Under the pieces are notes generated by a model. That model saw only the letters and a program-made list of their open reading frames with translations. It was not told the DNA's origin and did not search any database. Of a stretch of 64,000 nucleotides of DNA, positions 48,301-60,447 are shown one piece after another. Numbering within the stretch: the first letter of the stretch is position 1; every line of letters starts with the position of its first letter. The stretch is from Isoperla grammatica (lineage: Eukaryota > Arthropoda > Insecta > Plecoptera > Perlodidae): contig OX246739.1 of NCBI GenBank assembly GCA_945910005.1, forward strand, positions 3,378,001 through 3,442,000, written 5' to 3'. A program made the translations under genes and the position numbers.

Positions 48301-49014
48301 TACGACGCACAGTTTAGCTGTAAAATGTAATTAAAAATTGATCCCTTGGCAGCCACTTGTGTTGAATGGGAGTCTAGTGAGGGTGCCTGTGTGATGCCAG
48401 AATAAGCCCCGTTTTGCTCTACGACGCACGGTTTAGCTGTAAAATGTAATTAAAAATTTATCCCAAGGCAGCCACTAGTGTTGTATGGGAGTCTAATGAG
48501 GGTGCCTGTGGGATGCCAGAAAAAGCCCCGTTTCGCTCTACGACGCACAGTTTAGCTGTAAAATGCAATTAAAAATTGATCCCAAGGAGGCCACTAGTGT
48601 TGTATGGGAGTCTAGTTATGGTGCCTGTGTGATGCCAGAATAAGCCCCGTTTCCCTCTACGATGCACGGTTTAGCCGTAAAATGCAATTAAAAATTGATC
48701 CCAAGGCAGCCACTAGTGTTGTATGGGAGTCTAGTGAGGGTGTCTGTGTGATACCAGAATAAGCCCCGTTTCACTCTACGACGCACAGTTTAGCTGTAAA
48801 ATGCAATTAAAGATTGATCCCAAGGCAGCCACTAGTGTTGTATGGGAGTCTAGTGGGGGTGCCTGTGTGATGCCAGAAAAAGCCCCATTTCCCTCTACGA
48901 TGCACGGTTTAGCTGTAAATAGCAATAAAAAATGGATCACAAAGCAGCCACTAGTGTTGTATGGGAGTCTAGTAAGGGTGTCTGTGTGATGCCAGAATAA
49001 GCCCCGTTTCCCTC
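48301..49014 (+). repeat. Higher-order block within the satellite, first copy (6 monomers)
   Basis: Monomers starting 48301, 48420, 48539, 48777 and 48896 share private variants with those starting 49134, 49253, 49372, 49491 and 49611, in the same order: CCCTTGG plus TTGAATGGG; GTGGGATGCC; GGGGGTGCC/GGGGGCGCC plus CCCCATTTCC; and TAAATAGCAATAAAAAATGG. The monomer at 48658 has no counterpart in the second block. Confidence 0.8.
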
Positions 49015-49133
49015 TACGGTGCACGGTTTAGCTGTAAAATGTAATAAAAAATTGATCACAAGGCAGCCACTTGTGTTGTATGGGAGTCTAGTGAGGGTGT
49101 CTGTGTGATGCCAGAATAAGCCCCGTTTCGCTC

Positions 49134-49729
49134 TACGACGCACAGTTAAGCTGTAAAATGCAATTAAAAATTGATCCCTTGGCAGCCACTTGTGTTGAAT
49201 GGGAGTCTAGTGGGGGTGCCTGTGTGATGCCAGAATAAGCCCTGTTTTGCTCTACGACGCACGGTTTAGCTGTAAAATGCAATTAAAAATGTATCCCAAG
49301 GCAGCCACTAGTGTTGTATGCGAGTCTAGTGAGGGTGCCTGTGGGATGCCAGAATAAGCCCCGTTTCGCTCTACGACGCACAGTTTAGCTGTAAAATGCA
49401 ATTAAATATTGATCCCAAGGCAACCACTAGTGTTGTATGGGAGTCTAGTGTGGGTGCCTGTGTGATGCCAGAATAAGCCCCGTTTCGCTCTACGACGCAC
49501 AGTTTAGCTGTAAAATGCAATTTTAAAATTGATCCCAAGGCAGCCACTAGTGTTGTATGGGAGTCTAGTGGGGGCGCCTGTGTGATGCCAGAATAAGCCC
49601 CATTTCCCTCTACGATGCACGGTTTAGCTGTAAATAGCAATAAAAAATGGATCACAAAGCAGCCACTAGTGTTGTAGGGGAGTCTATTGATTGTGTCTGT
49701 GTGATGCCAGATTAAGCCCCGTTTCCCTC
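49134..49729 (+). repeat. Higher-order block within the satellite, second copy (5 monomers)
   Basis: Carries the same ordered variants as 48301-49014 but lacks one monomer, as expected from unequal exchange or a deletion after block duplication. Confidence 0.8.
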
Positions 49730-50835
49730 TACGACGCACAGTTTAGCTGTAAAATGCAATTAAAAATGGATCCGAAGGAAGCTTCTAGTGTTGAATGGGA
49801 GTCTAGTGAGGGTGTCTGTGTGATGCCAGAATAAGCCCCGTTTCCCTCTACGATGCACGGTTTAGCTGTAAAATGTAATTAAAAATTGATCCCAAGGCAG
49901 CCACTTGTGTTGTATGGGAGTCTAGTGAGGGTGTTTGTGTGATGCCAGAATAAGCCCCGTTTCCCTCTACGATGCACGGTTTAGCTGTAAAATGTAATTA
50001 AAAATTGATCCCAAGGCAGCTACTAGTGTTGTATGGGAGTCTAGTGAGGGTGTCTGTGTGATGCCAGAATAAACCCCGTTTCCCTCTACGATGCACAGTT
50101 TAGCTGTAAAATGAAATTAAAAATGGATCCAAAGGCAGCTACTAGTGTTGAATGGGAGTCTATTGAGGGTGTCTGTGTGATGCCAGAATAAGCCCCGCTT
50201 CCGTCGGTACTAGATGTATTTAACGTGCTCAGAGCAAGCTAAGAAAATTGAATAATTAATCTTTCATATTTTAAAGTTAATATAAAAATATATTTGAATG
50301 CATCACGCCTGCCCCGCTCAATAAGGACGGGTTTATCACACCTACTTCCGCTACCGAGATTTATTATGTAATTAGTATCAGAAATAGGCCATCATATTTA
50401 TCAGTAAACGGGAAAGGGGGCGGGGACGGGTTTGGATTGTGATTAATTAAAACCTAGACATGATTGAATATGCCGATGCATAATAATCAATCTATCATAA
50501 ATTGATTATCTACACTTCGATCAGTATATATAGCTATAAATCGGACAATTCACTGAATATTGATGAGATGAGTTCTGTAGCTCTGCAGCTCCGCGAACAA
50601 TTTCACTAAATTAATGCACCAGCGCTATCAGCTGTTATAATAAATTAGATTAAATTTATTTACGAAAGTTTTCATAGCCGCATAACATAAACTATTTAGA
50701 AAGATTATCGTTTGATTGATTGAACAAAGACTAGCACGAGCAGTTTAAGAAAAAACGCTCAAATAGATTTATGTTTTCTAGTTTTGCGATGAATAGAATC
50801 GAATGACTTGATAGCAGTGGCACTCTGTTCTCTTA

Positions 50836-50872
50836 TGTGTGTTCGCGTGCGTGTGTGCGTGTGTGCGTGTGC
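50836..50872. repeat. Imperfect (GT/GC)n microsatellite
   Basis: Alternating GTGTGTGC-like sequence of about 37 bases. Confidence 0.9.
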
Positions 50873-52422
50873 AAGCGGGATGCAACGAACACAGAAGGTT
50901 GCATTGAGGTTAATCGAGACGATGAGTGGTTGTTTGATCCATCAGGAATTTAAAAATCCCTTAGACAGATGAGAAACAAGATATGAATTAGTTTAATGAA
51001 AAAAACAAATCCCTCGTTGGATCATCGATGGAAGCTGAAGAATTTAATTACTGAGGAAAGAGAGGAAGCGGTGGAGATGGACCAAAATTACATTCATTAA
51101 AACAGATAGGATAGCACAGGATATAGGAACATGAAAAGCCTGTAGGAAAAGAGAGAGGAGTTTTAAACTAACACTGATTAGAAACATGATTATGTTCAAA
51201 GGATATAACAAGGAAAAACATCGTAATTGATGTTGGTTGTTTAATGTCAATGTCATGCTTGCATCATTGTCTCAATTACATTTGTTGAAGTGTGTAATAA
51301 TAAACCCAAATGCGATATAATGAACCCTTACTGAGAGTGGGACACGAAACATGTCCGCTATCAAGGTTAGTTTTATGCTTTGCGTCTTTCACTCGCCAAG
51401 CTGCGTTTATCGTGTTGTTTACGCTATTTACGTTTATTAGTATTTTTGCATTTATTAACAATAAATCAAAGTAACCATGTGTGTAGTATAAAAAGCATTA
51501 ATCTACTCTTATTGCATACGCAAATATTATTTCTAGGGCAATACTTCTGTGTTATTATATTTCATTTAAAAACAGGTTCAATCTTAGTCTCGCCTAGAAC
51601 TCCATCTCAATCTTTCCTGCAGATCTAGTGTTATTATTTGCTTTTCCTCCTGTATAGACAAGTAATACGTCTACTAGTATTTAACCAGACACTGAGAAAA
51701 TTATTATGAATTACTGGTAATAAATAAGTCGAACGTCAGCGAGATTATCAGGTTAGGATGATTCGAGCAAGCTATGACGTTGAGTAATGAGCGCTGGCTT
51801 CAAGCTCTAAAGGCTTCAAGTACGTCTGGATGAACCGCTCGTGTTTCAACTGCAGCTTAGACGGGCGTGAGTTGTGCACTGAAGCTAATCGAGACGAAGA
51901 ACGAGGACTGTGCACCGATAATTGTCATATTTAAACGCATATTAATTCAATTTTTAATTTAACTTTTGGTATCCTTGTATTCGGTTACGGAATCAAACAA
52001 TGACGTTGAGATTATTATATAAAACTTATTGATAATATTCACGATGTTTCTGCATTAAAAAACGGGTTCTAAACTCACAAAAAAAAAATGCGGGGCAATT
52101 CTAATCAATTCTCAATACATTAGCAAATCTCCAATACCTTTGATTGAAATATTAGTATTGTTGTCGCATTATGAGAGCATCTCCTCTTCGCCTGTCTCCA
52201 ACAACAAATACCCAGCACGAAACAACTATTTGTGCGATAGCTTCGAATTCTATTGTGTCTTATTCTATTGTAGTACTTGTAGTATTATTCCAACACGCAA
52301 CACTGTGGTATCTTAAAATTTGATATATATGGAATGTTTTATGAGAAGGATATATTGTCTGAATCGGGTTGGAATAAAAAACTAAAAACCGTACTTGAAT
52401 TTGATATAATTGCAAATAGTAG

Positions 52423-52540
52423 TGTTTTGAGCCAACTTTTAACGACAGTGTCTTGTATACCGCACTTGTTGCGCTGCGCTCAACTAGCGGCTACTCTCGG
52501 AACCTCGACAAGGAGGCTGCCCGCTTCACTTGGCCGTCAG
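52423..52540 (+). other. Candidate exon ending at a consensus donor
   Basis: After two tandem TAG codons (52417-52422) the frame is open for 39 codons plus one base and ends CCGTCAG|GTAAGT at 52540/52541, a perfect donor consensus. The second half (SGYSRNLDKEAARFTWPS) is charged and mixed like real protein, and the local C+G content is raised. No good acceptor or initiating ATG in this frame, no recognised domain. An alternative 106-codon frame with ATG at 52334 covers the same bases and reads through the donor. Confidence 0.2.
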
Positions 52541-55500
52541 GTAAGTTGCCTACCTAGCAGGCGCAGCGCTGGCTCACTTGCTCAGCTCAAACAAGCTCGC
52601 ACAGGATGCGCAGTAGTTCGGCGCATTACTTACATTCAATTAGGTGTGCGTTAAAATGTTCCTTCAACTTTATGTTGTAGTTTTAAGGTTTAAGTTCTAG
52701 ATAAAATACTTTTCCTCTGTCTACATCACCATCTGTAACCAATCTCGTTCACATGTGATTATATTCAAGTGCTTGAGTGAGTGTCCATCATACTCACTAG
52801 ACAAATGGTACATATTTGAATTTCACAAAGTAACTAGATGCTCTTGTTTACTTATTAAAAACCTCAAAGGGGAGTAAGACTATGGGGTATGTTATAATGT
52901 AAACTGAGTTTCAAACAAATACACTATCTTTGAAATTACTTCAGTCGTTGTACGTAGTGGAAACACCGCGACACATATTTTAGTTTTACATAGCAAATGA
53001 CAATTTGTAAATAAAGCTGTTATTTCAACTTGGCTATTTGTACTGGTAACACAAACATGGCCTTGCATTTGCATTCTCCTTTATGAATTAACATTCGTTT
53101 GTAGGTCACAATATTGTTGGTGCAAAGATGTACTTATTAGTTGAACGAAATCTTTTGTGAGGGTTTAGGTATGATAAAAAACTAAAAATTTAGTTTTGTA
53201 AATGAATCAATAAACAAATAAACCTGAAACTGTTCTCATAATTTAACAATGGCGAATATAATAAACATATTCAAGAAATTATCCTCCAAAATATCATAAT
53301 CACAGACAATTATGAATTCAAAATAGAGGTAGAATTAATAATATGCAATTGCAGTGTGGTCCCAATTTAGCATCAATTTATAAATGAGTAAACAATACAT
53401 TTTCATACGTCATCGTTGTGTTGTCATGATGGTGGATAATTCATGAGTGCACGCATGAGGGAGTCGATAGTAATGACAGCCCGAGGAGGCTGAAATGAGC
53501 GTTTGCAATGTTGGAGCTCGACTGTAGACTGCCACAAAAAATAGTGGTAAATGATAAATATGATGGCTGACTGACTGATTCACTAACTACGCTTTTAATG
53601 GAATTGAATATATTCTGTGTTTTTACGTTTGAACGCTTTTGAGTTGAATAGTTGTTAACTAGAATCTAGATAAAACTATTTTCTGTAAGCGTTGTTCGAG
53701 TTGCTACTCTAAAAACGACTGGAAAGAACAGTTTAATTGAGAACGAAACTGTTAGACGTAAGAAAGTTTTGAAAACAAAACTCACACTGATTCACAACTT
53801 GAAAATGTCACACAAACAATAAACTCGATGAGGAATCAATAAATGCGCTCATTGATCCAAAAATAAGCAAATCTACACTTGTAAAAAAATCTTTGTATCT
53901 TCAGTAGTGTGAACTGAAATGTTTCTCTCAACGAACTTGAAAATGAAAATGAAAATAATTTAGCATTTTAAGTTATACCATCAACACTCAACACCTATTC
54001 AGAATCGTCGATTTTTCCCCATCTTCAATAGTAAACTCTTTATTTTATTAAAATACAAATAGAATCTCTTTGTCACAAAACAATTTAAACAGTAACAGCA
54101 TCATTTTCTCTCACGATCTCAAGAACCCCCTCTCTGCGGGACAATTGTGCACTAGTCGTGTTAGCAAACGAGGGCTAGCTTCCTCTATTACTCAATGTTT
54201 GCTTCGTCGTTGTCTAGTAAACACTTAAATCAGCGGTACTTCTCAACAAGCAAATTCATTCAAATAAAATAAAACTTTTGCCAAGATACTAAGATAGCTT
54301 TATTACCCAAAGGTTGACAAGCTTTCGCTAACTTCCCCCACGAGGCACCAGTTTTACCCATAGTGTAGCGAATACGAATATACCCACAGCACCGATACAC
54401 GCATCAGAATACGAGAGCGAGCGAAGCAAGAAAGTCTTCCATTTGACACTGCAAGCGCGTGTCTGTATACTCGCCCTACGGCTTTATTACTATAACTATG
54501 ATGCACTTTCTATGTGCACATCTGTGTTATGCGTTTTAGCCGAGTTTAGTCTCGGAGCGTGATATTTATTCTATCTTGTGTATGTGAGGCCAGTACTTTG
54601 ATTACTATTGCGAAGTGCAATTGCAATTCCGCCGAGTTAGCATTATTATATCGTAACGTCCATGAAACGAGCAATATTGTGGCACTCGTTAGTCTCAATC
54701 GAATGCATTTTCGAATCTGCATTCAAATTAACCGTAACGAGCAATAACACAGATTGTTAAACCGGCAGCTGGAAAACGCTTCAATTACAGATGTTCTCTA
54801 GGGGTGAATTGTGCTATTGAAACGACATTGTCATAAAATGAGCGTTGTCACGCATGCATAATTCCATACGGAACGAAATATTCGCTATTGGTTTGATTTT
54901 ACGCTTTTCAGTAGCTCTTACACAACGCATTCTGATGACACAGCTAGAAATATTGTATCGCTTTTCTGTTTACCATGAAAGATTGAGCCTGTCACAAAAA
55001 TATGTATAAAATGTATGTGAATGTAGGACGCACCATATAATACATTTATTTTGCTACCCACGTACACGAACTTGCAAAGTGTACAATACTACTGTTTATA
55101 CCTTGTGTACATATCTCTATCCTGTATCGTATACTCTTGGGGGCCGAATTGTTGTGAGGTAACAAATACATGAACTAAACATAAAATAATACAATTAGTT
55201 TGACCTCTCGTTGAGTGACGAACATCCCCCCTGCGAACTCACCCGTCAAGCTACTAAAATGAACAATGACTGTTATTTGTATTCATTACAATCACAACAT
55301 GTTTCAAATTAACCAATTAACCAATGCCAAAAGTAAAACAATAAAGACAATTAATTATTTAGTTAAACATACAGAGGGTTCGAATACGCTGTTCATTGTT
55401 AATGAGTATTTGTAGGACAATATGTTGTTGTATCGCATTGCTTGTAAAGGATGAAAACAGTCAATGGCGGGTCTAGATTTCAGTCTCATGGGAGGGGTGA

Positions 55501-55554
55501 TTACAAAAAATTGACTGTAAACCCCTTTCTACTTCCATTTGTCCACCTGTGCCT

Positions 55555-55572
55555 CCCCCCCCCCCCCCCCCC
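55555..55572. repeat. Poly(C) tract, 18 bases
   Basis: Followed by seven A. About 40 bases upstream ACAGTCAAT and ATTGACTGT (55457-55518) form a 9-bp inverted repeat. Confidence 0.95.
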
Positions 55573-56964
55573 AAAAAAAGGAACACAAAATAATATGTAC
55601 AGGACATTTGACGATAGTAAAAATAGAATTCTAAGTTCTGTTTATACAACCTTGTTTACAACCTCTTGACACATGTGCCACGGTACATTTCTGAGTGAAG
55701 AGAATCACTCCATTTCCTTTATTTCATAAGAAAAAAAAAACTGAGGTCCTACTCTGTTACTTCGTCCTTGTATATCATGAAACGAATTCCACGTGAATTC
55801 AAACTTGTTATATGTAGAAATTAATGTAATATGGTTTGAAAAAGTCCGAATTCAGGTAGAATTATTTGCAGGGTATCGGATAGGAAGTTACAGAATAGGC
55901 CCCCCTTGTTACTCCGAGACACGTGCACACACGTTCATATCGGTGTGCATTGTACAGTCAAAATATAAGAAAACGTAAGCAAACATAACCAAAATCAATT
56001 AAAACCATTCAGTTCGACCGGAATACCTAACTCTCTCAATCCTCCTAAGTTCTCACTTGATGATGATCTCTACAGTGCTGTTCTTCCATTTGGGCGTCAT
56101 TCATTCTGCTTCGATTATACAATAGAGATGTATTCGTCTGCCACAATAAACCAGCTATTATTGGGAACCTAGTAAACCCTAGTAAACCGCAAGTACAGAT
56201 CTCGACATCAAAGGTTGCCATAGCGACTACAACGCGAAGTCTTGTCATAAGGCTCGAGCTTTGTAGATAGATCCAAACACTAACTACAGAGCACATCCGC
56301 TACCTCCACCATGGCTGAACCTCGCACTACATCCTCGGGCTCACCTCAACACTCAATTTGTTCCCTCGCTCTTTTTATTTCGCTTCAGTCTTTATGAACT
56401 CTAAATTTAAATCTAGACCACATTGTTATGAAATGTAATTTCCTCGTTGTTGACCTAAATTAACTTTCAACTATTTTTGAATGAAATAATCGAGATGGAA
56501 ATGATTTAATAACTCAACTTTATATTAACAAGACAACTTGTACCCTAGTTGAGACATAATATAATGGCCGCAGTCTGACAGCGGGAAATGTATTGGCCAG
56601 AATTCAAATTATGTTTGCAAGCAAAAAGCGTTAATGAGTGCTTCATTTTCAACGTAGGGTATTTTTATATTAATGAGTATGCAACGTTTAACAAAGTGTA
56701 CGTTTACTCTCTCACCGGCTACTGCCCACTTGAGCGCATGAAGATCACGCTTTATAAAGAAACGATATATTATGTGTACACGTAAATTGAATTGATAACT
56801 CAACGTTCTAAATTAAAAGAAATAAACATTGCTTTCCAGAATGAAATGAGGAAATTGTTACTATGTTTAAAAAACCGCCATTGCGTTTATGTTATCAGGC
56901 CTTCGATTCATTTCCCCGTATTCTTGAGGGAAAGAGACACGAGTTGGACTTATCGAGCCGACCC

Positions 56965-57045
56965 GGTAGCTGCATGGGTCAAGATGTGCGTGCTAATGTA
57001 TTAACAGGTTTCAAAGAAATGTAATGTCGGATGGCTCGACCCCCG
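56965..57045 (+). mobile_element. Possible tRNA-derived SINE head
   Basis: GGTAGCTGCATGGGTCAAGA resembles a tRNA D-arm and box A; GGCTCGACCCCCG (57033-57045) resembles box B. The spacing of about 65 bases is long for a plain tRNA but acceptable for a diverged SINE. No second copy seen. Confidence 0.3.
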
Positions 57046-58478
57046 TAACACGTGAGGCGCTGGAATAAACCCACAAATATGAAAGAAACTTTTTGCACGC
57101 GGTGGTGTTCGAAACGGGGAAATTTGATAAGTTTTTCTCATTTCCTGGGCGGTAACACTAATGTATTCTACGTACGTACACATTGGGTAATCTGCGTTCG
57201 CTCCCCCCCCTGAACGTGCAAAGAAAAGTCGTGGAAAATAAGTTTTCTTATTTAGAAAAGAAACATATCTATACTCTTGACGTACGTGGTTAGATAATTT
57301 TTAATTCAAGTGAAAGAACAATTGAATTATTTTGCTCACATTACCACATCTCACAGAAAACTTTACTTTTTCCATTAACAATCTATATTTTCTATGTAAA
57401 CCTACATTTTTAAGTTATGTTCACTGTAAGTTCAAGCTGTGACGTCTTTCATCATGGATTGTTTGTAATTGTTTTTCTTGATTGCTTTATCTTTCACTGT
57501 GCATATTCAAATGGCATTGTATAACGCTCTAAACAAACCTAAACAATGATGGAACTAAGAAGTATAAAGCAATACTTTGACACTGGTGCCTTACTGCCCA
57601 ACTTAATCTAATGCCAAACACTATAATTCTATTTTATTGAATTTTTACATAGTACATGGCATTAATTTACAGATGATTAGCACATTGCACTAAGCAGTGC
57701 GTTTGTGAGGCAAAATGCGAACTCTATCACTTTGGTTGTAGTAAACAATTAATTTTTACTGTCACAAATAACAAAATAAAAAACTAATTTCGCCATAAGA
57801 GCTTGTAAAATGTAATATTGTCGGTCCCACGACTCGTTCTCTAAATCTCACTTAATAAGCGCGCTTGGTTTACAGCATTAAATTCTCTCTGAGAATATTA
57901 CTTGAACCTAGAATTTAATTTCGACTCCGTAAGAAGGATGTTCCAATATTACTATACTTGTTTTAATAATAGTTTACCCCATATTTGACTCGTATCCATG
58001 ATCGAGGTTAATAAGGATTACTCTATTGAGTAACCTCTAACATACAAAGTCTGCAAATAAAAGTTGCTATTGTTCTTTCTCTTTTATATTTAAGTATGTT
58101 GCTCCAAAAGTATTTTTAATCTTATTTGAACTAAAATTTTATCTAAAGCTCTATAGTTTAAGCTGCAGGGAAATTCCAAAACTACGAAAACAATATCTCA
58201 CAATTTATTCCAGATGCCGAACATTCTTCATCCACAATATTATGAAGCACAGAATTATGAACTTTACATAAAGTTTGATACATTTTTCTTTTTTTCTCAT
58301 CGAAATTGAGGTCACGAAAATCCCCTCCGTAAGTATGCAATGTTCACACAATACGAAGACAACCTGGAGTTTCATGTTCGTTCTTCTAGAAGCCTTTACG
58401 TTGCCTAATTGATCTTTAATAGAGTTAATTTTCGGTGTGTTAACTGAAAAGTTTTCTCATTCGCTCTTTGTCTTCAAA

Positions 58479-59209
58479 CTGGGCGCTACGTGATAAGTGA
58501 TCCTGGGCGTCACGTAATGAGTGCCCTGGGCGTCACGTTATGATGAGTGCACCTGGGCGTCACGTATTGAAGAGTGCCCCTGGGCGTCACGTGATGATGA
58601 GTGCCCTGGGCGTCACGTTATGATGAGTGCACCTGGGCGTCACGTAATGAGTGCCCTGGGCATCACGTGATGAGTGCACCTGGGCGTCACGTATTGAGTG
58701 CCCTGGGCATCACGTGATGAGTGCACCTGGGCGTCACGTATTGAGTGCCCTGGGCATCACGTGATGAGTGCACCTGGGCGTCACGTATTGAGTGCCCTGG
58801 GCATCACGTGATGAGTGCACCTGGGCGTCACGTATTGAGTGCCCTGAGCATCACGTGATGAGTGCACCTGGGCGTCACGTAATGAGTGCCCTGGGCGTCA
58901 CGTGATGAGTGCACCTGGGCGTCACGTATTGAGTGCCCTGGGCATCACGTGATGAGTGCACCTGGGCGTCACGTAATGAGTGCCCTGGGCGTCACGTGAT
59001 GAGTGCACCTGGGCGTCACGTAATGAGTGCCCTGGGCATCACGTGATGAGTGCCCCTGGGCGTCACGTAATGAGTGCCCTGGGCGTCACGTGATGAGTGC
59101 ACCTGGGCGTCACGTAATGAGTGCCCTGGGCATCACGTGATGAGTGCCCCTGGGCGTCACGTGATGAGTGCACCTGGGCGTCACGTGATGATGACTGCCC
59201 CTGGGCGCG
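58479..59209 (+). repeat. Minisatellite with a 47-bp dimeric unit and CACGTG boxes
   Basis: About 31 short units of 20-25 bp. In the best-ordered part (58680-58860) a 24-bp unit (CTGGGCGTCACGTATTGAGTGC type) alternates with a 23-bp unit (CTGGGCATCACGTGATGAGTGC type), giving a 47-bp period; CTGGGCGTCACG marks recur at exactly 47 bases (58680, 58727, 58774). The 23-bp unit holds ATCACGTGAT, a 10-bp palindrome around an E-box. I count about 14 CACGTG cores in 730 bases. A 60-codon frame over the end is an artefact of the array. Confidence 0.95.
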
Positions 59210-60130
59210 TGGCAACCCGCCTTACCCTTGTCATGCCGTCATGATAGGTGTGTTCAAGACAGAGCTAAACGTTACGGAGGCCATTGACGGCAAAAGAGGC
59301 TGAAAGCAGAGGAACAGTCTTACATTCGACACCGCGTAAAAACCTTAATTCTTTATAAATTCGTTCGTTTGTAGATTTATATAATATACAGAGGTTTATA
59401 ATTTCCTGCGCTTAACATTGAGTCGCTGTTAAAGCTGATTTAAAAAATGAAAAAATCACGTACATTGAGCAAAGGGATGGACAACAGAATTGTTTTCAAT
59501 TCAAATTATGGCAATTTTTTGTGCGATTATCGACATAAAACGCTGATGATACAATATATGGTAGCCAACTAAATGTAGGCAGATGTGGACTATTGTATTC
59601 TCAGAGGGGTGGGTGGCAACAGGGCATCTTACACAAATGGAAGCACCCATTTATTCGAATAACGCCTGTCCAATATATATCAATAATTCATATTACAAAA
59701 GCAATGACATGTTTTCCCAGCTGAATACCAAAGTTTGTAGGCGGGAACGTAACTGATTTTATCGGATATGCGTTGGGGTGCCAGGATAGAATAGGGAGGG
59801 CTGTAACGTTTTTATTTTATTTTCAACATGAACACTCATCTACAGATAATTTCTTCCATGTATACCCAACCCCGGATAATTGCAGTGAGATATTTCACAC
59901 TGCCGACTATCCGTACACGATTTGGTTCATAATACTACCCGTAATAAAAGGAATATTATATCCAATATTAGACCTTGGCATGACTCAACATCACGCACGA
60001 CAGCAATAAAACTCAACCCTATTGCCAGAGTGAAGCCATCTCACTCGCATCTACAGCAGTGGACATGGAAGCACAAGGTACGTACATTCAGGCTTGATTC
60101 CAAACAAACACTATATAAATAAAAGTGTTA

Positions 60131-60145
60131 CCCCCCCCCCCCCCC
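60131..60145. repeat. Poly(C) tract, 15 bases
   Basis: Uninterrupted C run. Confidence 0.95.
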
Positions 60146-60305
60146 TGATAATCTCAAAACATGACCTGTTACTCTCTGTGTTATTTGTAGTATGAAACAT
60201 TCTTCGTGGACAATAAGTAGAATATCACTTCCCGATGAGACCCAGACCCCGTATGTGTGAGAATATCAGACATTACTCGACTTTATCCACTAACCACGAC
60301 CTCCG

Positions 60306-60331
60306 CCCCCCCCCCCCCCCCCCCCCCCCCC
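60306..60331. repeat. Poly(C) tract, 26 bases
   Basis: Longest homopolymer of the window, 22 bases upstream of the 47-bp tandem duplication. Confidence 0.95.
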
Positions 60332-60353
60332 AACAAAGGATTAAATGCTGAGT

Positions 60354-60447
60354 GCGGTACTTATCCAGGCTGCGTTCGTAAATTCTGAGATTTAGTTTTT
60401 GCGGTACTTATCCAGGCTGCGTTCGTAAATTCTGAGATTTAGTTTTT
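60354..60447 (+). repeat. Exact tandem duplication, 47-bp unit
   Basis: 60354-60400 and 60401-60447 are identical, starting GCGGTACTTATCCAGGCTGC and ending in TTTTT. With no differences this is recent or an assembly duplication next to a poly(C) run. Confidence 0.97.

Larger units (their letters stand above)
47347..50205 (+). repeat. Satellite array: 24 copies of a 119-bp monomer
   Basis: Taking TACGATGCACGG as a phase mark, monomers begin at 47347, 47468, 47587 and then every 119 bases (one step of 120) to 50087, ending at about 50205. Each carries the mark, TTTAGCTGTAAAATGCAATT, GATCCCAAGGCAGCCACTAG, GTTGTATGGGAGTCTAGTGA and GTGTGATGCCAGAATAAGCC. Monomers differ by a few to about 15 substitutions. 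119 is not divisible by 3, so frames rotate and return every three monomers; the 60-122-codon frames seen here are products of the repeat, not genes. I recognise no known satellite family or CENP-B-type box. Confidence 0.97.
50206..58478. other. Gene-free region, possibly with regulatory sequence
   Basis: No gene recognised. 50330-50680, 53280-53530 and 54540-54980 are moderate in composition and hold clusters of homeodomain-type cores (TAATTA, ATTAATTAA, GATTGATT, AATCAAT), as in developmental enhancers; this is impressionistic. An imperfect GT-rich tract lies at 50836-50872, a poly(C) run at 55555-55572 and a SINE-like piece near 56965-57045. A candidate exon is listed at 52423-52540. Confidence 0.4.
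59210..60353. other. Gene-free sequence with poly(C) runs
   Basis: Contains C15 at 60131-60145 and C26 at 60306-60331. A 78-codon frame at 59773-60009 has no recognisable motif. Confidence 0.5.

Noticed and set aside
49371..49739. 122-codon minus-strand frame and several similar frames in the satellite
   Set aside because: They are read from the 119-bp monomers; three monomers restore the frame, so the apparent repeat protein is an artefact.
47005..50205. CRISPR array
   Set aside because: Units are contiguous repeats without unique spacers; the sequence context is eukaryotic.
58479..59209. CRISPR-like repeat-spacer structure
   Set aside because: The alternating 24- and 23-bp units are related to each other, so there are no spacers.
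59121..59303. 60-codon frame with a repeated WASRDEC motif
   Set aside because: Translation of the E-box minisatellite, not a repeat protein gene.
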